A stretch of 64,000 bases of DNA from Bettongia penicillata ogilbyi (GCA_023548195.1 JAJHZJ010000271.1:601977-665976), one strand, 5' to 3'. Counted from the first letter of the stretch, positions 46,022-58,282 are shown. The notes: generated by a model not told the origin, from the letters alone. A program made the numbers and translations.

Positions 46022-47819
46022 TGACTAAGAGGCAAGTAGGAGACTTTTCAGTGGAGGGAAAAAGAGGAGAGCTGAGAAAAAAAAAAAACAAAACAAGAAG
46101 TTTGCCCTCATCACATTTGACTAAAGGAAGGAATAAAATGCACACTTATTTTGATATGAAAATCTATCTTACAGTATAGTAAAGTGGGGGAGAAGGAGAT
46201 AAGCAAGGGGGGGGGGATGATGGAAGGGAGGGCCATGGGAGGAGGGAGCAATTTGAAGTCAACACTTGGGGAGGGACAGGATCAAAAGACAGAAGAGAAA
46301 CAATGAGGGGCAGGATAGGATGGAGGGTAATTCAGTTAGTCTTACACAACACGACTATCAGGGAAGTCATTTGCAAAACTACACAGATATGGCCTATATT
46401 GAATTGCCTGCCTTCCCAAAGAGAATGGGTGGGGAAGGATGGATGGGGAGAATTTGGAACTCAAAGTTTTAGGAACAACTGTTTAGTATTGTTGTTGCTA
46501 CTAGGAAAGAAGACATACAGTTAATGAGGAATAGAAAGTCATCTGGCCCTACAGGACAAAAGAGAAGATGGAGACAAGAGAAGGGAAGGATGACAGAAGA
46601 GAGGGCAGATTGGAGATAGGGAAAATTAGATTGCTTGGTGTATTGGGGTGGGGGAGGGGATAAAAGGGGAGAAAATTTGGAACCCAAAATTTTGTGAAAA
46701 CGAATGTAACAAGTTAAATAAATAAATATTTTTAAAAAATGAAACCAACTATTAGTTTCATTTTTAGTCAATAGTTTTCTTAATTTCAATTTTCTTAATC
46801 TCTCCTTTGGTTATCAGTATTTTTAATTTGGTATTTACTTAGGGTTATTCAATTTGTTCTTTTCCTAGCTTTTTCAGCTGCATGATCGATGTATTGATCT
46901 CCTCTTTCTCTATTTTATTCATGTAGGCATTCAAAGATATAAAGCTTCCCTAAGAACTACTTTTTCAGTATATCATAAAATTTGGTGGATATCTCGTTAT
47001 TTATTTCCTTTAATCAAGTTTTTTATTGTTTCTATGATTTGTGGATTAACCTACTTATTCTTGTTTGGATTATTTACTTTCCAATTAATTTTTGACCCAT
47101 CTTTCCATGGCCTTTTATTACATATAATATTCATTACATTATTATCTGAGAAGGATATATTGAGTATCTCTGCCTTTCTGCCCTGGTTTGTGAGGTTTTT
47201 ATGCACTAGTACACGGTCAATTTTTTTTTTTATATGTGTCATGTACCTGTGAGAAAAAGATATATTTCTTTCTTTCTTTATTCAATTTTCTCCAGAGAGC
47301 TTTCATATCTACCTTATCCAGAGCTTTATTCATTTCCTTAACTTCTTTCTTGTTTGTTTTAAGGTTAGATTTATCAAGTGCAGAGAAGGAGAGGTTGATG
47401 TCCCCCATGCTGTCTATTTCTTTCTGTAGCTCCCTTAACTTCTCCTCTAAGAAAATGAATGCTATACCACTTAGAGCATACATGTTTAGTAATGATATTA
47501 CTTCATTTTGTCTTGAGTATTTTAGCAGGATATAGTTTCCTTGGTTATCTCTTTTAAATAGATCTATTTCTACTTTTGCTTTGTCTGAGATTAGGAGTTC
47601 TATCCCTGCTTTTCTTATATCAGCTGAAGCAAAATATATTCTGCTCCAACCTTTTACCTTTACCCTATGTGTATTCCCCCATTTCAAATGTGTTACTTGT
47701 AAATAACTTATTGTTGGATTATGGCTTTTATTCCATTCTGTTATCCATCTCTATTTTATGGGAAGGTTCATCCCATTGACATTCACAGTTATGATTATTA
47801 TCTGTGTCTTTCCCTCCAT

Positions 47820-48436
47820 CTTCTTTCCTACCTTTTGTGCTTTTAGTTCTCCCTTCTCCTTTCCCCTCCACAACAGTTTTAATTTTTGACCACCACTTTC
47901 CACAGTCTTCCCTTCCTTCTTACATCCTGCCTCCCTTTTATTCCCTTTTACTTATACTCCCCCTTTTAACCTCCTCTCCCCTTTCTTTCCCCCTTCTCCT
48001 CCTACTGCTTATAGAGCTGGTTAGATTTACACACTTAAGTTTGTTGTTCCCTCCTTGAATCAAATCAGATGAGAGTACCTCTCCAACAATATTCGTATCC
48101 CTCTCCTCTCTCCTTCTACTGTAATATAATATAATATAATATGATATGATACGATACGATACAATACAATATAATATAATATAATATGCAACTTCTTGTT
48201 GTGATGTACCTTAACTTTATCTGCTTTACTCTTTTCACATCTCCTGATACAATCCCTTGGCATGCTTAAATAACATTTTTATCATCTCATCATTACTTTA
48301 TACCTGTTACCTCTATCTATGTATATCCCTTTTATATTTCATAATAGATATATAATTCTGAACATTAACAAGTTATCATCTTCCCTTACAGGGAGTTAAA
48401 CAGTTTACCCAAATACTCTTGTTTGTCTTTTTTTGT
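47820..48436 (-). other. L1 ORF1-ORF2 spacer (copy D)
   Basis: Pyrimidine-rich on the + strand (47870-48010), the complement of the purine-rich spacer in copies B and C, and containing a pentanucleotide repeat at 48120-48188. Confidence 0.75.
48120..48188. repeat. (TAATA)n pentanucleotide repeat with internal variant units
   Basis: About 14 five-base units. Outer ones read ATAAT while inner ones have changed stepwise to ATGAT, ACGAT and ACAAT before returning. Confidence 0.95.
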
Positions 48437-49507
48437 CTCTTGATAGACCTGTATTTGAAGGTCGAATTTTCTATTGAATTCTGTCCTTTTTATCAGGAAG
48501 GTCTAGAAATCTATAATTTCATTGAATATCCATCTCCATCTACTTGCCTGAAATGTTATGCTGAGCTTTGCTGGATAATTGATCCTTGGTGGTAGTCCCC
48601 GCTCCTTTGCCTTATGGAAAATTATATTTCAAATCCTTCTGTCTTTTAATGTAGAAGCTGCAAGGTCCTGTGTGATCCTCAGTGTAGCTCCTCTATATTT
48701 GAGTGGATTCTTTCTGGCTACCTGTACTATTTTCTCCTTCACTTGATAGTTCTGATATGTGGCAACAATATTTCTTTATGTTTTTTGTTTGGGATCCCTT
48801 TCAGGAGGTGAATGGTGGATTCTTTCAATGATTATTTTGCCCCCTGGATCTAGCACTTCTGGGCAGTTTTCCTTGATTATTTCTTGGAAGATATTGTCCA
48901 GGATCTTTTTTCATCATGGTTTTCTGATAGCCCAACAATTCTTAAATTGTCTCTCCTAGATCTATTTTCCAGAACAGTTGTTTTTCGAATTAGATATTTT
49001 ACATTTTCTTCTATCTTGTCATTCTTTAGATTTTGTTTGACTGATTCTTGGTGCCTTATAGAGTCAATAACTTCTACTTGCCCAATTCTAATTTTCATCA
49101 TATTTATTTCTTTAGTTAAGTTTTGCAACTCCTTTTCCACCTGTTCAGTTATTCCTTTTAAGGAACTATTTTCTCCAGCCAGTTTTTGAACTTCCTTTTA
49201 TGTTTGTCCAATTTTCCCAGTTAGATTTTGTGCTTCCTTTTCCATTTGTTCAATTTTGTTTTTAAGAATTATTCTTTTCAGGGAATTCTTTTTTCCCACT
49301 TTTAAGATCATTGGCCATTTTTTCTTCTATTTCCTTCTCCAGCTCTTCCAAGAATGCTCTTTGTGCATGCGAGGAGTTCACAGTCACTTCTTAAGTTGCA
49401 GATGAGAGCACATTCTTAATACTGACCTCCTTGATATTCATGTTTTGATTCTTGTCCCCATGAGAAGATTCTATGATCTTTTCATTTCTCCTTTGCTTCT
49501 TACTCAT
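48437..49507 (-). pseudogene. L1 ORF1 remnant (copy D)
   Basis: The - strand start at 49507 (ATGAGTAAGAAGCAAAGG) gives a basic leader. Then come the coiled coil (about 48990-49400, with two or more MEKE-type units), the RRM entry (ENRSRRDNLRI at about 48935-48985) and the C-terminal domain (about 48480-48760). The open frame 48877-49140 covers the end of the coiled coil and the start of the RRM. Stops and shifts elsewhere. Encoded L1 ORF1p originally. Confidence 0.85.
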
Positions 49508-49549
49508 TATTTTTCCCTTCTTCTGACTCCAGTGATCCAGGATTTTTCT

Positions 49550-51004
49550 TTTTTTTCTTTTTATTTTTTTAATATTCTAATATAAATTTATTTTTTTAAC
49601 TTTTTACATTCATTTTCACAAAATTATGGGTTCCAAATTTTCTCCCCTTGTATCCCCTCCCCCGACTCCAATACACCAAGCATTCTAATTTTCCCTACCA
49701 CCAATTTGCCCTCTCTTCTATCATCCCTGCCTTCTCTTGTCCTCATCTTCTCTTTAGTCCTGTAGGGCCAGATGACTTTCTATTCCCCATTAACGGTATT
49801 TCTTATTTCCTAGTAGCAAGAACAATACTCAACAGTTGTTCCTAAAACTTTGAGTTCCAAATTCTCCCCATCCCTCCCTCCCCACCCATTCCTTTTGGGA
49901 AGCCAGGCAATTCAATATAGGCCATATCTGTATAGTTTTGCAAATGACTTCAATAACGGTTGTGTTGTGTAAGACTAACTGTATTTCCCTCCATCCTATC
50001 CTGCCCCCCATTGATTCAATTCTGTCTTTTGATCCTGTTCCTCCCCAAGAGTGTTGACTTCAAATTGCTCCCTCCTCCCATTGACCTCCCTTCCATCATC
50101 CACCCCACCCTGCTTATCTCCTTCTCCCCCACTTTCCTGTATTGTAAGATAGGTTTTCATAAAAAAATGAATGTGCATTTCATTCCCTCCTTTAGTCGAA
50201 TGTGGTGAGAGAAAACTTCTTGTTTTTTTTTTCTCAGCTCTCCTCTTTTCCCTCCACTAAAAAGTCTCCTGCTTGCCTCTTAAATGACATATAATTTACC
50301 CCATTCCATTTCACCCTCTTTCCTCCCCTACCTTTCTCTCTCACCATTTACCTTAATTACTTTTAAGATATGGTCCCATCCTATTCAATTCACTCTGTGC
50401 TCTGTCTCTGTATGTGTGTGCATGTGTGTATGTGTGTGTGTGCACGTGTGTACATGTGTGTGTGATCCCACCAACTATCCAGATACTGAAAAGTTTTAAG
50501 AGTTACAAATATTGTCTTTCCATGTAGGAATGTAAACACTTCACTTTTGGTAAGTCCCTTATGACTTCTCTTTGCTGTTTACTTTTTCATGCTTCTTCTC
50601 ATTCTTATGTTTGAAAATCAAATTTTCTTTTCAGCTCTGGTCTTTTCATCAAGAATGCTTGAAAGTCATCTGTTTCATTGAAAGACCATATTTTCCCCTG
50701 AAGTATTAAACTCAGTTTTGCTGCGTAGGTGATTCTTGGTTTGAGTCCTAGTTCCTTTGACTTCTGGAATATCCTATTCCATGCCCTTTGATCCCTTAAT
50801 GTAGAAGCTGCTAGATCTTGTGTTATCCTGATTGTATTTCTACAATATTGGAATTGTTTCTTTCTAGCTGCTTGCAAGATTTTCTCCTTGACCTGGGAAT
50901 TCTGGAATTTGGCCACAGTGTTCCTAGGAGTTTCTCTTTTTGGATGTTTCATTCAGTGATTGATGGATTCTTTCAATACTTATTTTGCCCTCTGTTTCTA
51001 TAAT
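49550..51004 (-). mobile_element. HAL1-like retrotransposon, copy 3, 5' truncated
   Basis: A - strand insertion in the 5' UTR of L1 copy D with a 12-bp duplication caggatttttct (49538-49549 and 51005-51016). It holds the end of ORF1 (about 50605-51004) and the full 3' UTR with TG repeat (50405-50465) and A tail. Sequence is very close to copy 1 over 988-2420, so the two are of similar age and subfamily. Confidence 0.87.
50605..50952 (-). pseudogene. HAL1-like ORF1 C-terminal domain, truncated copy
   Basis: A 115-codon open frame on the - strand covering the ORF1 C-terminal domain: 'VKEKILQAARKKQF', 'IRITQDLAASTLRDQ', then 'GLKPRITYAAKLSLI' and 'FQAFLMKRPELKRKFDFQT' near the end. The N-terminal part was never inserted (5' truncation at 51004). 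Intact within this piece, so it shows the subfamily's C-terminal sequence well. Confidence 0.8.
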
Positions 51005-51016
51005 CAGGATTTTTCT

Positions 51017-51495
51017 GGGATATATTTTATGGTTCTTTCAAGGTCAACAAGGAGAGAGGAAGAGAGTATTTTCTGATCACTCCACCATTTTGGCTCCCAG
51101 AATTTCGAGTAAGTAACTGACAAACATTTAATCTTTGGGCTGGAAGTCTCAGGAGCAGCTGCTGCAGATATTTGGGGTTCAGCTGGACTCAGGCCCTAAG
51201 CTACTATCCTGCCAGGCTGCTGCCTCCTCAGACTTCCCTGGGGCTTTCCTACTCAGTCCTGCCATGGCTGGGATGCTGTGTTGTTTGCTGTGTGCTCCTC
51301 CATCCCTGTGAACAGATTCTTCCCTGTAGATCTTCCCCAATCTCTCCTGGGCCATGAATCTGCCACAGTCTGTCTCCTATTGGATTCTGCATCTCCAAAA
51401 TTTGGTCAGATTCTCTTTTTAGAGGTATCTGAAGGAGTTTGTATAAGAGCTTAGGTGAGTAGTTTCTCTCACTCTGCCATCTTGCCTCCACCCCC
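51017..51495 (-). promoter_or_regulatory. L1 5' UTR, 5' half (copy D)
   Basis: On the - strand it begins with a G run and a YY1-like gcaagatgg, and a second 'gccaaaatgg' follows about 410 bases later (near 51085-51095). This is the same two-motif layout as in copy C. It is joined across the HAL1-like insert to the remainder at 49508-49549. Confidence 0.7.
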
Positions 51496-51689
51496 TAAGA
51501 GCCATAACTCCTTTTTTGACATCAATATTTTCCCTTCTAGAACAAGAGAACATGAATGAAGAAGACTTCATAAGGCAGAGAGAGAGGAAAATAACCATGA
51601 AAAAAAGGTCCATGTTTTGCAAACCAAGGAAAAACAGAGTATCAAGAAGGTAGGGATGGTTAGTAGTGCGAAAAGAAGGTGGAAAGACA
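51496..51689. other. No feature recognised
   Basis: Short unassigned sequence beyond the L1 5' end. Confidence 0.35.
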
Positions 51690-52030
51690 TTTTGCCTTTA
51701 ATGCTTCAATTTCCTCATTGCCTACTTGTTCCTCAATCCCTTGTAATTTCGACTCTCTCCCTACCATTCAGCTTTAAGTGATTTCTTCATAGTAGCCTTT
51801 AATTTTTAAATTAAATATCTTTTCCTTTTCTATTTAATTCTCTTTGTCTCTCTTTTTTTTTTTAATTTGGCACTGTTGAACACACCTTCCTTCCTGATAT
51901 TCTTGTTTCTATTGCTTTTTAAGACATGGAATTTTCATGATTGTTCTCTAGCCTCTCTATCCTACAAATTCCTCCTCTTCTATGTCCTCTAAAGATGGAT
52001 ATCTCTCAAATCTCTAACACAAAGCAAATT
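51690..52030 (+). mobile_element. L2-type LINE fragment (reverse-transcriptase region)
   Basis: 'tttggcactgttgaacacac' corresponds to the conserved F-D-T-V-D-H codons of L2-type reverse transcriptases. It is followed by 'gatattcttgtttctatt', 'gttctctagcctctctatc' and 'tcctcctcttctatgtcc' in the expected order. Upstream 'ttgttcctcaatcccttgta' fits the same family. It is strongly diverged and not open. Confidence 0.5.
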
Positions 52031-52039
52031 CCCTTTCCT

Positions 52040-53615
52040 CTAGAGTCCCTTGTAATTAGTCTTTGATAAGCACCTTACATTTCTTTTGAATCTTGTATGT
52101 CAAGTTTTCTAATAAACTCAGGTTTTTTGTGACAAAATCCTGAAAGTCTGGCAATATAGTGAATATATTTTTTCATTCAGGATTATGCTTAGTTTTGCTA
52201 GGTATGATATTTTCATCTGTAACCCCAGTTTTTCCATATGTAGTGTTCAAGAACTGTGATCTTTTAGTGTTGTGATCACTAGGAATTGTGTGATTCTAAT
52301 TGTGGCTCCATCATATTTGATTTTTTAAAATATTTTTTCCTTGAGGTTTTGGAATTTAACTATTTAAATATAATATTCCTGTAGGCTTTTTTTGTAAGAT
52401 CTCTTAAAGTGTTGTGATCAGTGGAGTTTCCTAGTTCAACTTTTCCCTCTTGTTCTAACATGCCCTGGACAATTTTCTTTATTTCTTGAATGATTGTATC
52501 AAGATTTTTTTTTTCAGTCATATCATTTATGTAGTCTGATTTTCTTATGTTTTCTGTTCATGATCTGTTCTCAAGATAAGTTGTTTTCCTTATGAGATGT
52601 TTTACTTTCACTTATTTTTTTTATTCTTTATATTTTGTTTCATTATTCCTTGGTGTCTTATATCTTCTCTGGCTTCCCCTTGCCCAATTCTAATTTTCAA
52701 TGAGTCATTTTTGTCCCTTAAGATTCTGGATTTCTTTTTCCAATTGGTTGATTTTTATTTTATAATTTTCTCATTTTTTTGGATTGTTCTTACCTTTTCC
52801 CATTTTTCCTCAAACTCTCCCATTTGATTTTTAAAGTCTTAAAAGTTCATCTATGAAATCTTTTTGAGCAGGTGATCATCTGATGTTATTCTTTGGGATT
52901 AGGAGAGGTTTTGTTTGTTTGTTTTTGCTTCAATAACCTCCTCTGAAGATGAATTCCATTCTTCTCTATTACCACAGTAACTTTCTATAATTGGTTTTTT
53001 TCTCTATTGCTTGATCATTTTTTTTTTTTTATTTGTAGCATGTTATTGTAATCCTGTCTAGTCCTGGGGTATGGGAGATGGTGCCTTTAACCTCAGATTC
53101 ATTCTTATTCACTTTTACATCTAAAGGTGAAACAAACAAGAGCTCTGCTTTCCTCTAAGTACCCACAGCAAGCCGAATCCCTGCCCCAGTGTTTCTGCAT
53201 TGACAGTGAATATGCTGGTTCCTTCTTATTCAAGGCCACACCTCAGCAGCACAGCTTGGCTTGACGTCTCTTATTAGTAGTTTCCCTCAATCTTTATCCA
53301 CTCAGACTGCAGATTGTCCACACTCTCTGGGAGATAAGAATTACTGTGACTGAGCTTGAGGCTATGTCCCAACACAGCTAGCCCCAGGGCTCATCAGTTG
53401 GTATTTCAGAACTATCCTGGATGTGTCTACATTTCACAGGTATTAAACCTCAGTCCTGGTTTTGTCCAGTTGCCTCAAGAGGATCACTGCTCTGCCCCAA
53501 TTTTTGTTTACTTTTTAACCACTCACATTTTCCCTGAGGCTCTATTTTTCCTTGTTTGTGGGGGAAATACGGCAAACTTGGAATTTTCTGACTGACTTTA
53601 CCATCTTCCCAGAAT
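52040..53615 (-). mobile_element. Old L1/HAL1-like remnant (copy H): 5' UTR and ORF1 only
   Basis: On the - strand it runs from a 5' end near 53615 ('agattctgggaagatggtaaa', the YY1-like start) through a 5' UTR (about 53040-53615) and an ORF1 remnant with coiled coil (about 52600-52900), RRM entry (about 52480-52600) and C-terminal domain (about 52060-52420). The 3' UTR is missing and an L2 piece abuts, so L1 and HAL1 cannot be told apart. Confidence 0.6.
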
Positions 53616-53779
53616 CTGCTATATACTTCACTTTTTTTATAGTTATGTGTATGTGTGGCTCATTAATCTACTAAACTATAAATTATGAATGCAGGGATTG
53701 TTTGTTTTGGTTTATTTGTTATAGATGTTTGCCTTATTTTCCAGAAGCTACAAAGGATGAAGTTCCCTATATGTGAAGT
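53616..53779. other. No feature recognised
   Basis: Short AT-rich stretch. Confidence 0.35.
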
Positions 53780-54030
53780 TGTGGTTTTTTGGTCAATTAG
53801 TCATATCTGACTTCTCATGACCTCATTTGAAGATTTCTTGACAAAGATACTGGAGTGTTTTTGCCATTTCCTTTTTCAGCTCATTTAAATTTGAATAAAA
53901 TGAGGGAAGCAGGCTTAAGTGACTCGCCCAGGATCACAAAGTCAGTGAGTATATGAAGCTGGATTTGAACTCATATACTTTTTGTTTGAGGGTGGGCACT
54001 GTATGTATTGTGCTATCTAGCTTCTAGAGA
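53780..54030 (-). repeat. Mar1-type marsupial SINE, reverse orientation
   Basis: It contains 'agtcatatctgacttctcat', 'gacctcatttgaagattt', 'cttgacaaagatactgg', 'agtgtttttgccatttcc', 'gtgactcgcccaggatcac' and 'ggatttgaactcatata', ending 'gctatctagcttc'. The 'gactctttgtgacc / ttggcaaagatactggagtg' tail is characteristic of a tRNA-derived SINE common in marsupials. Confidence 0.8.
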
Positions 54031-54114
54031 TTGTTTAATTTTCTGTTTCTTGCCTTTTTTAATTTAATTGTTTCTGGTCCTTAAAATGTCAAAATTTAAA
54101 TGGAGAAATGTGGT

Positions 54115-54265
54115 TTTGTATCATGATCACTGGTTTAGAAGTTGTATAGTTTGGTTTCTAAACCTCACTGTGACACTAACAAACTGGTTTTATCTTTAAA
54201 AAATCACTTCTACTCTAAGGTCTTTTCTTTCCTCATCTATACAATGAAAGTAACATTCCTAGACT
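54115..54265 (+). repeat. MIR-type SINE, diverged
   Basis: 'ctaaacctcactgtgacac', 'ttctttcctcatctataca' and 'atgaaagtaacattc' in core-SINE order. Confidence 0.4.
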
Positions 54266-54619
54266 CAATACCCATTTACTGATTTGCTAAGCCAACATTC
54301 TCTAATCTGATTGTAGCTAAAAACCTTTAGAATGCTCCATTGCAGTTATATGCTTCTGGAAATAAATAATCTAGGAGTATATATATGGAGAATAAAAACA
54401 TTTCATTGAAAAATATTCTCATACTTATTAACAGAAAATGATGCTTTTTTCAAATGAATGGATTTCTATCTTTCTTTTCTTTGTTTTAAATAGAAGAGTC
54501 CACTCATCTACTAAAAATGAAACAGTACTGGGCTTTGACTCACATTATGGACCTTGGGAGAACAGCTTGGAATGCTTAAGATTAATGGGTAGAATTTCAA
54601 ATTTTTCAAGAATTATAGA
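54266..54619. other. No feature recognised
   Basis: AT-rich; nothing seen. Confidence 0.35.
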
Positions 54620-55290
54620 AGATTAGAGATGAACTGAATGTTATAAAGCTTCCAGTTCAATTTCTTATTTTACTGATGTTGAAAAAAGCCATGAAGGAAA
54701 TAAATATAGGAATATGAAGAAAAATACTAAATACTTGCTATGCTCCAAGCACTGTGCCAAATCTTATGGATACAAATGCACAAGCAAAGCTATATTATGC
54801 TTCAAAAAGCTTATGTTCTTTTAAAAGGAACAAGCACATTTAGGGAAGTGATGCTGAGACAAGAATGTTTGGCTTAGAAAATCATAGTAATCAGGAAAAA
54901 AAATCCAAAAAGAAAGAAATTGACACATCCTATCTAGGAGCCATGATAGAATTAATTTGATTTTTGTTCCAGATTTGGACAGCATGGGACAGTATAAATT
55001 CAGAAACATCACTGGGGAAAAAAATGTTACTAGACTCATACAGGGTGTAGATGTAGTAGATGAATGGAAGTTATGAACAAGAGTGGTGGGATTCCAAGTC
55101 AGGAATTCAGGGAGATAAGAGTTAAGTTGTCTGAGGGATGGTTTTTGGAATGGACAGTATGGCATGCTGGGAAATGAGCCTACTTTTTACAGACAATTAT
55201 TTGCCTGTGGCAATACGATTTCAAAGAAGAGATAGGAACAGAACCGGGGATACCTAATTTTCAGACAAATGTTCTTTTTATGACATACCT
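54620..55290 (-). repeat. Reverse MIR/THER1-like SINE split by an older insertion
   Basis: SINE-like ends at 54620-54700 ('cttccagttcaatttctta', 'tttactgatgttg') and 55200-55290 ('gataggaacagaaccgggg') face the same way. The sequence between (54710-55190) starts 'atacttgctatgctccaagc' and may be the same family as the long repeat at 20035. Weak similarity. Confidence 0.35.
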
Positions 55291-56159
55291 GTTGACTCCC
55301 AAAATACAAGAAAAAGTCCTTCTTTTACAATGAGCTTGCAAGGTAACCTTTAATAAAACAAACAAGCAATCCTGACTAGAAATCAAAAAGAGGATAAAGG
55401 AAAACAATAAAAACTTGTCAGAGTTACTGAAAAATGTTTTTAGATCAAAAACTAAGATAATCGACTTTCGAATTACCAAATAACCAGTATCTCTCTTGTG
55501 TTTGTGTTCTAATTTTTGCCATAGAAATATTTTGGGAATATAGAGGCAATTAGAGTCAAATGTAAGTAATACTAGTGAGGAGTTTATTTCTTTTGCAGAC
55601 TTTGCTCCTTCAATCCATACTCTAGATTACCAGAAGTGATATATAACATTAATGTCAGACATAGAAAAGTCCTCATAAAACTAGTGAAACAAGTTGCTTG
55701 ACATTGTTTGGATCAAATGATGGTTTAGATGATTATTTTAATATTTTCATTTCATTTTATTCATATTGTATTTGCACTGTATTTACAAAATCACAGAAAA
55801 TTCAATTTTTAAAAAATGAGATGCATTGGATATTTCTTATTGTGAAGTCTAAAAAATGAAATTACAGATTGAATTAAAAGGATATTTTAGTGCTGTAAAC
55901 ATATGATCAAACAAAGAAGTAAATAATGTTTCAAATCTCCCCTATGGGACATTGGAACTACCTGTTTGGGAGGATTATTTTGACTGGGAGAATCCAGTGG
56001 GTATCAGCCTAATTCAACAACTGGAGGTGGACCCAAAGAAATGTTTTGCAAAGCATTGTTCTTGTTTTGCAATTTATCAGAATTGTAATATCACTGCCTT
56101 AGTGACCTCCCAGTAAGGAAAATTCTCTACCAATGCACAAAAGCATGTACTCCATAAGT
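55291..56159. other. No feature recognised
   Basis: AT-rich, no gene or repeat seen. Confidence 0.35.
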
Positions 56160-56285
56160 TATGGTCTTAATTGCTGTTTGGGTCACTTAGAGATTTAATA
56201 ACTTGCCCAGGATCACTCAGGTAATATGAGTCAGACATAGGATTTGGGTGCAGGTCTTCCTAATTCTGAGACCAGTTTGTTATGT
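56160..56285 (-). repeat. MIR/THER1-type SINE, reverse
   Basis: 'taataacttgcccaggatc', 'actcaggtaatatgagtcag' and 'ggtcttcctaattctgagac' follow the reverse core-SINE order. Confidence 0.6.
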
Positions 56286-56487
56286 TGTTTTTTTTTTCAA
56301 TATGGATTAACTTATTTTAGTCAACATTCATTTCCACAAGATTTTAAGTTCCAAATTTCTCCCCATCTCTCCCCTTCTCCCAACCCCAAGATGACTTGCA
56401 TTCTGATTACCCCTTCCCCAAGTCTGTCTTCTCTTCTGTCATCCCAACCCCCTCCTATCCTCCTTCCCCTAATTTTTTTTGTAGAGC

Positions 56488-56949
56488 TGTAATGGTAATT
56501 TGAATTGAAAACTATTTTCTCCTCATTAATAGGTCCATTAAATCACTTGGAAGTCTAAGTAACATGGTGGGAGGAGATTGTTGAACAGGCAAAACAGGAA
56601 AGGTGGAACAGAATCAGGAGAAAGCACATGAGCCTGGTAGGGGCAGAGGGAATAGGACACAGGCTGGCACAAGGGGCAAGCTCAGGCTAGTGAGTGTTTG
56701 CTTGTGAGAAGGCTCTGGGTGGAGGGGGGGCACGTGGAATGACTTTGCCCCCTTCGGTGATCATGTTTATTAATTTCTTGGTCACCATGACTCACTTTGC
56801 TTCCTGGTTCTAGGATTTGGCTTTCTGGTGTCTAAATAAATATTTTTCTTCTGCCTTCTATATGGAGATCTTTTATATTTTATGATTGAGAACTATGCTG
56901 GCATATTCATAGTCACCACCAGTGCTGTGAATATTGCCTTGGTGATATA
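56488..56949 (+). mobile_element. Probable solo LTR inside HAL1-like copy I
   Basis: 462 bp that has no counterpart in other HAL1-like 3' UTRs, starting TGTAATGG and ending GATATA, flanked by agagc on both sides (56483-56487 and 56950-56954). AATAAA is at 56835-56840. A 5-bp duplication and TG start suggest an LTR (class III-like); the expected CA end would have mutated to TA. No retroviral genes. Confidence 0.5.
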
Positions 56950-57579
56950 AGAGCAAGATAGATTTCTATACTCTATTGCTTGCGCATCTTATTTCCTAGT
57001 TTCCTAGTATATAAAAACAATTGTTAACATTTGTTTTTAAAATTTTGGTCTCCAAATTTTCTCCTTTCTTTCTTTTCCCACTGTCACTTGGAAGGCAAGC
57101 AATTCAATATAGATTAAACATTTGTAATTGTGCAAAACCCATAATAGTCATGTTGTGATACACTAACTCTATATTTTCTTGCATTCTGTCCTGTCCCACA
57201 AATTATTCTATTCTCCCCTTTGATCTTGTTTCTGTTCCAAAGTGTTTGCTTCAGACTACATCCTCCCCCCACAATCTGTCCTCCCTTCTATCATCCTTCC
57301 TTTATCCCCTTCCTCCTGTTTTCCTGTACAGTAAGATACCCAACTGAAGGTGTGTTTTATTTCCTCCTTAAGCCAAATCTGATGAGAGTAAGGTTCATTC
57401 ATTTCCTCTCTCTTCTCCCCATTCTCCTCCATTGTAAATACTTTTTCTTGCCTCTTTTATGAGATTATTTATCCCATTCTATTTTTCCTTTTCTCTTTCT
57501 CCCAGTATTTTCTTCTCTCACACATTAATTTTATTTTTAAGATACCATTCCTTCATATTCAATTCACCCTGTACCCTTT

Positions 57580-57698
57580 GTCTCTCAGTCTCTTTCTCTA
57601 TCTCTGTCTCTCTCTGTCTCTGTCTGTCTCTGTCTCTCTCTTTCTGTCTCTCTGTCTGTCTGTCTCTCTCTCTGTCTATCTCTGTCTTTCTCTCTCAT
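57580..57698. repeat. (TCTG/TC)n microsatellite
   Basis: tctctgtc-type units; the - strand Arg/Asp/Glu-rich frame is an artefact. Confidence 0.95.
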
Positions 57699-58282
57699 AC
57701 TGCAAACTCTCCAATCCTTTAATGTAGAAGCTGCTACGTCTTGTGTTATACTGATTGTGCCTCCATAATACTTGAATTTTAGCTTTCTGGCTGCTTGCAA
57801 TATTTTCTCCCTGATCTGGAAAATCTACAATTTGCTATAATATTAATGGGAGTTTTTCTTTGGTGATCTCTTTCAGGAGGCAGTCAGTGAATTCTTCTAT
57901 TTTTGAATTCAAATCACTTTTAAAAACAATTTTTATTATTTTTAGTGTTCTACAATCACTTCCATATAACATATTTTTTTGCCTCCCTTCCCTTTATTCC
58001 CCCCTCCCTCCCTACTCCTTCCCTGAGATGGCATGCAATTTTATATAAGTTCTGCACATACATTTTTATTAAATATATTTTCACCTTAGTCATGTTACAT
58101 AGAAGAATCAAAATGAATGGGAGAAACCAAAAAACAAACCAAAACATAATACAAAAGAAAATGATCTCTTACATTCTGCTATTGAATTCCATAGTTCTTT
58201 CTCTGGATGTGAAAGGCATTTTGCCTTAGAAGACCATTGGGAATTTTTTTTTAAGTTCTTGCATTGCTATGAAGTTCCGAGT

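Larger units (their letters stand above)
44733..46741 (+). mobile_element. HAL1-like retrotransposon, copy 2, lacking the ORF1 C-terminal half
   Basis: A + strand insertion into L1 copy D with a 13-bp duplication aaaccaactatta at 44720-44732 and 46742-46754. The target on the other strand reads TTTT/AT, fitting L1 endonuclease. It begins GGGGCAGAGTCAAGATGGCGG and has a GC-rich, CpG-containing 5' UTR with 71-bp tandem repeats (45189-45395). ORF1 N-terminal sequence lies at 45537-46021. It jumps at about 46021 into the middle of the 3' UTR ('aagaggcaagtaggaga'), which ends in AATAAATA and an A tail. Neither RRM, C-terminal domain nor ORF2 is present. Confidence 0.87.
56295..57910 (-). mobile_element. 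HAL1-like remnant (copy I) interrupted by a probable solo LTR
   Basis: The - strand 3' end is near 56295. 3' UTR sequence (56295-56487 and 56950-57710) matches copy F at 32215-33200, and the ORF1 C-terminal domain remnant follows at 57711-57910. A TCTG/TC microsatellite (57580-57698) occupies the spot where copies 1 and 3 have TG repeats. It is cut at 57910 by the 3' end of L1 copy E, so E probably inserted into it. Confidence 0.7.
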
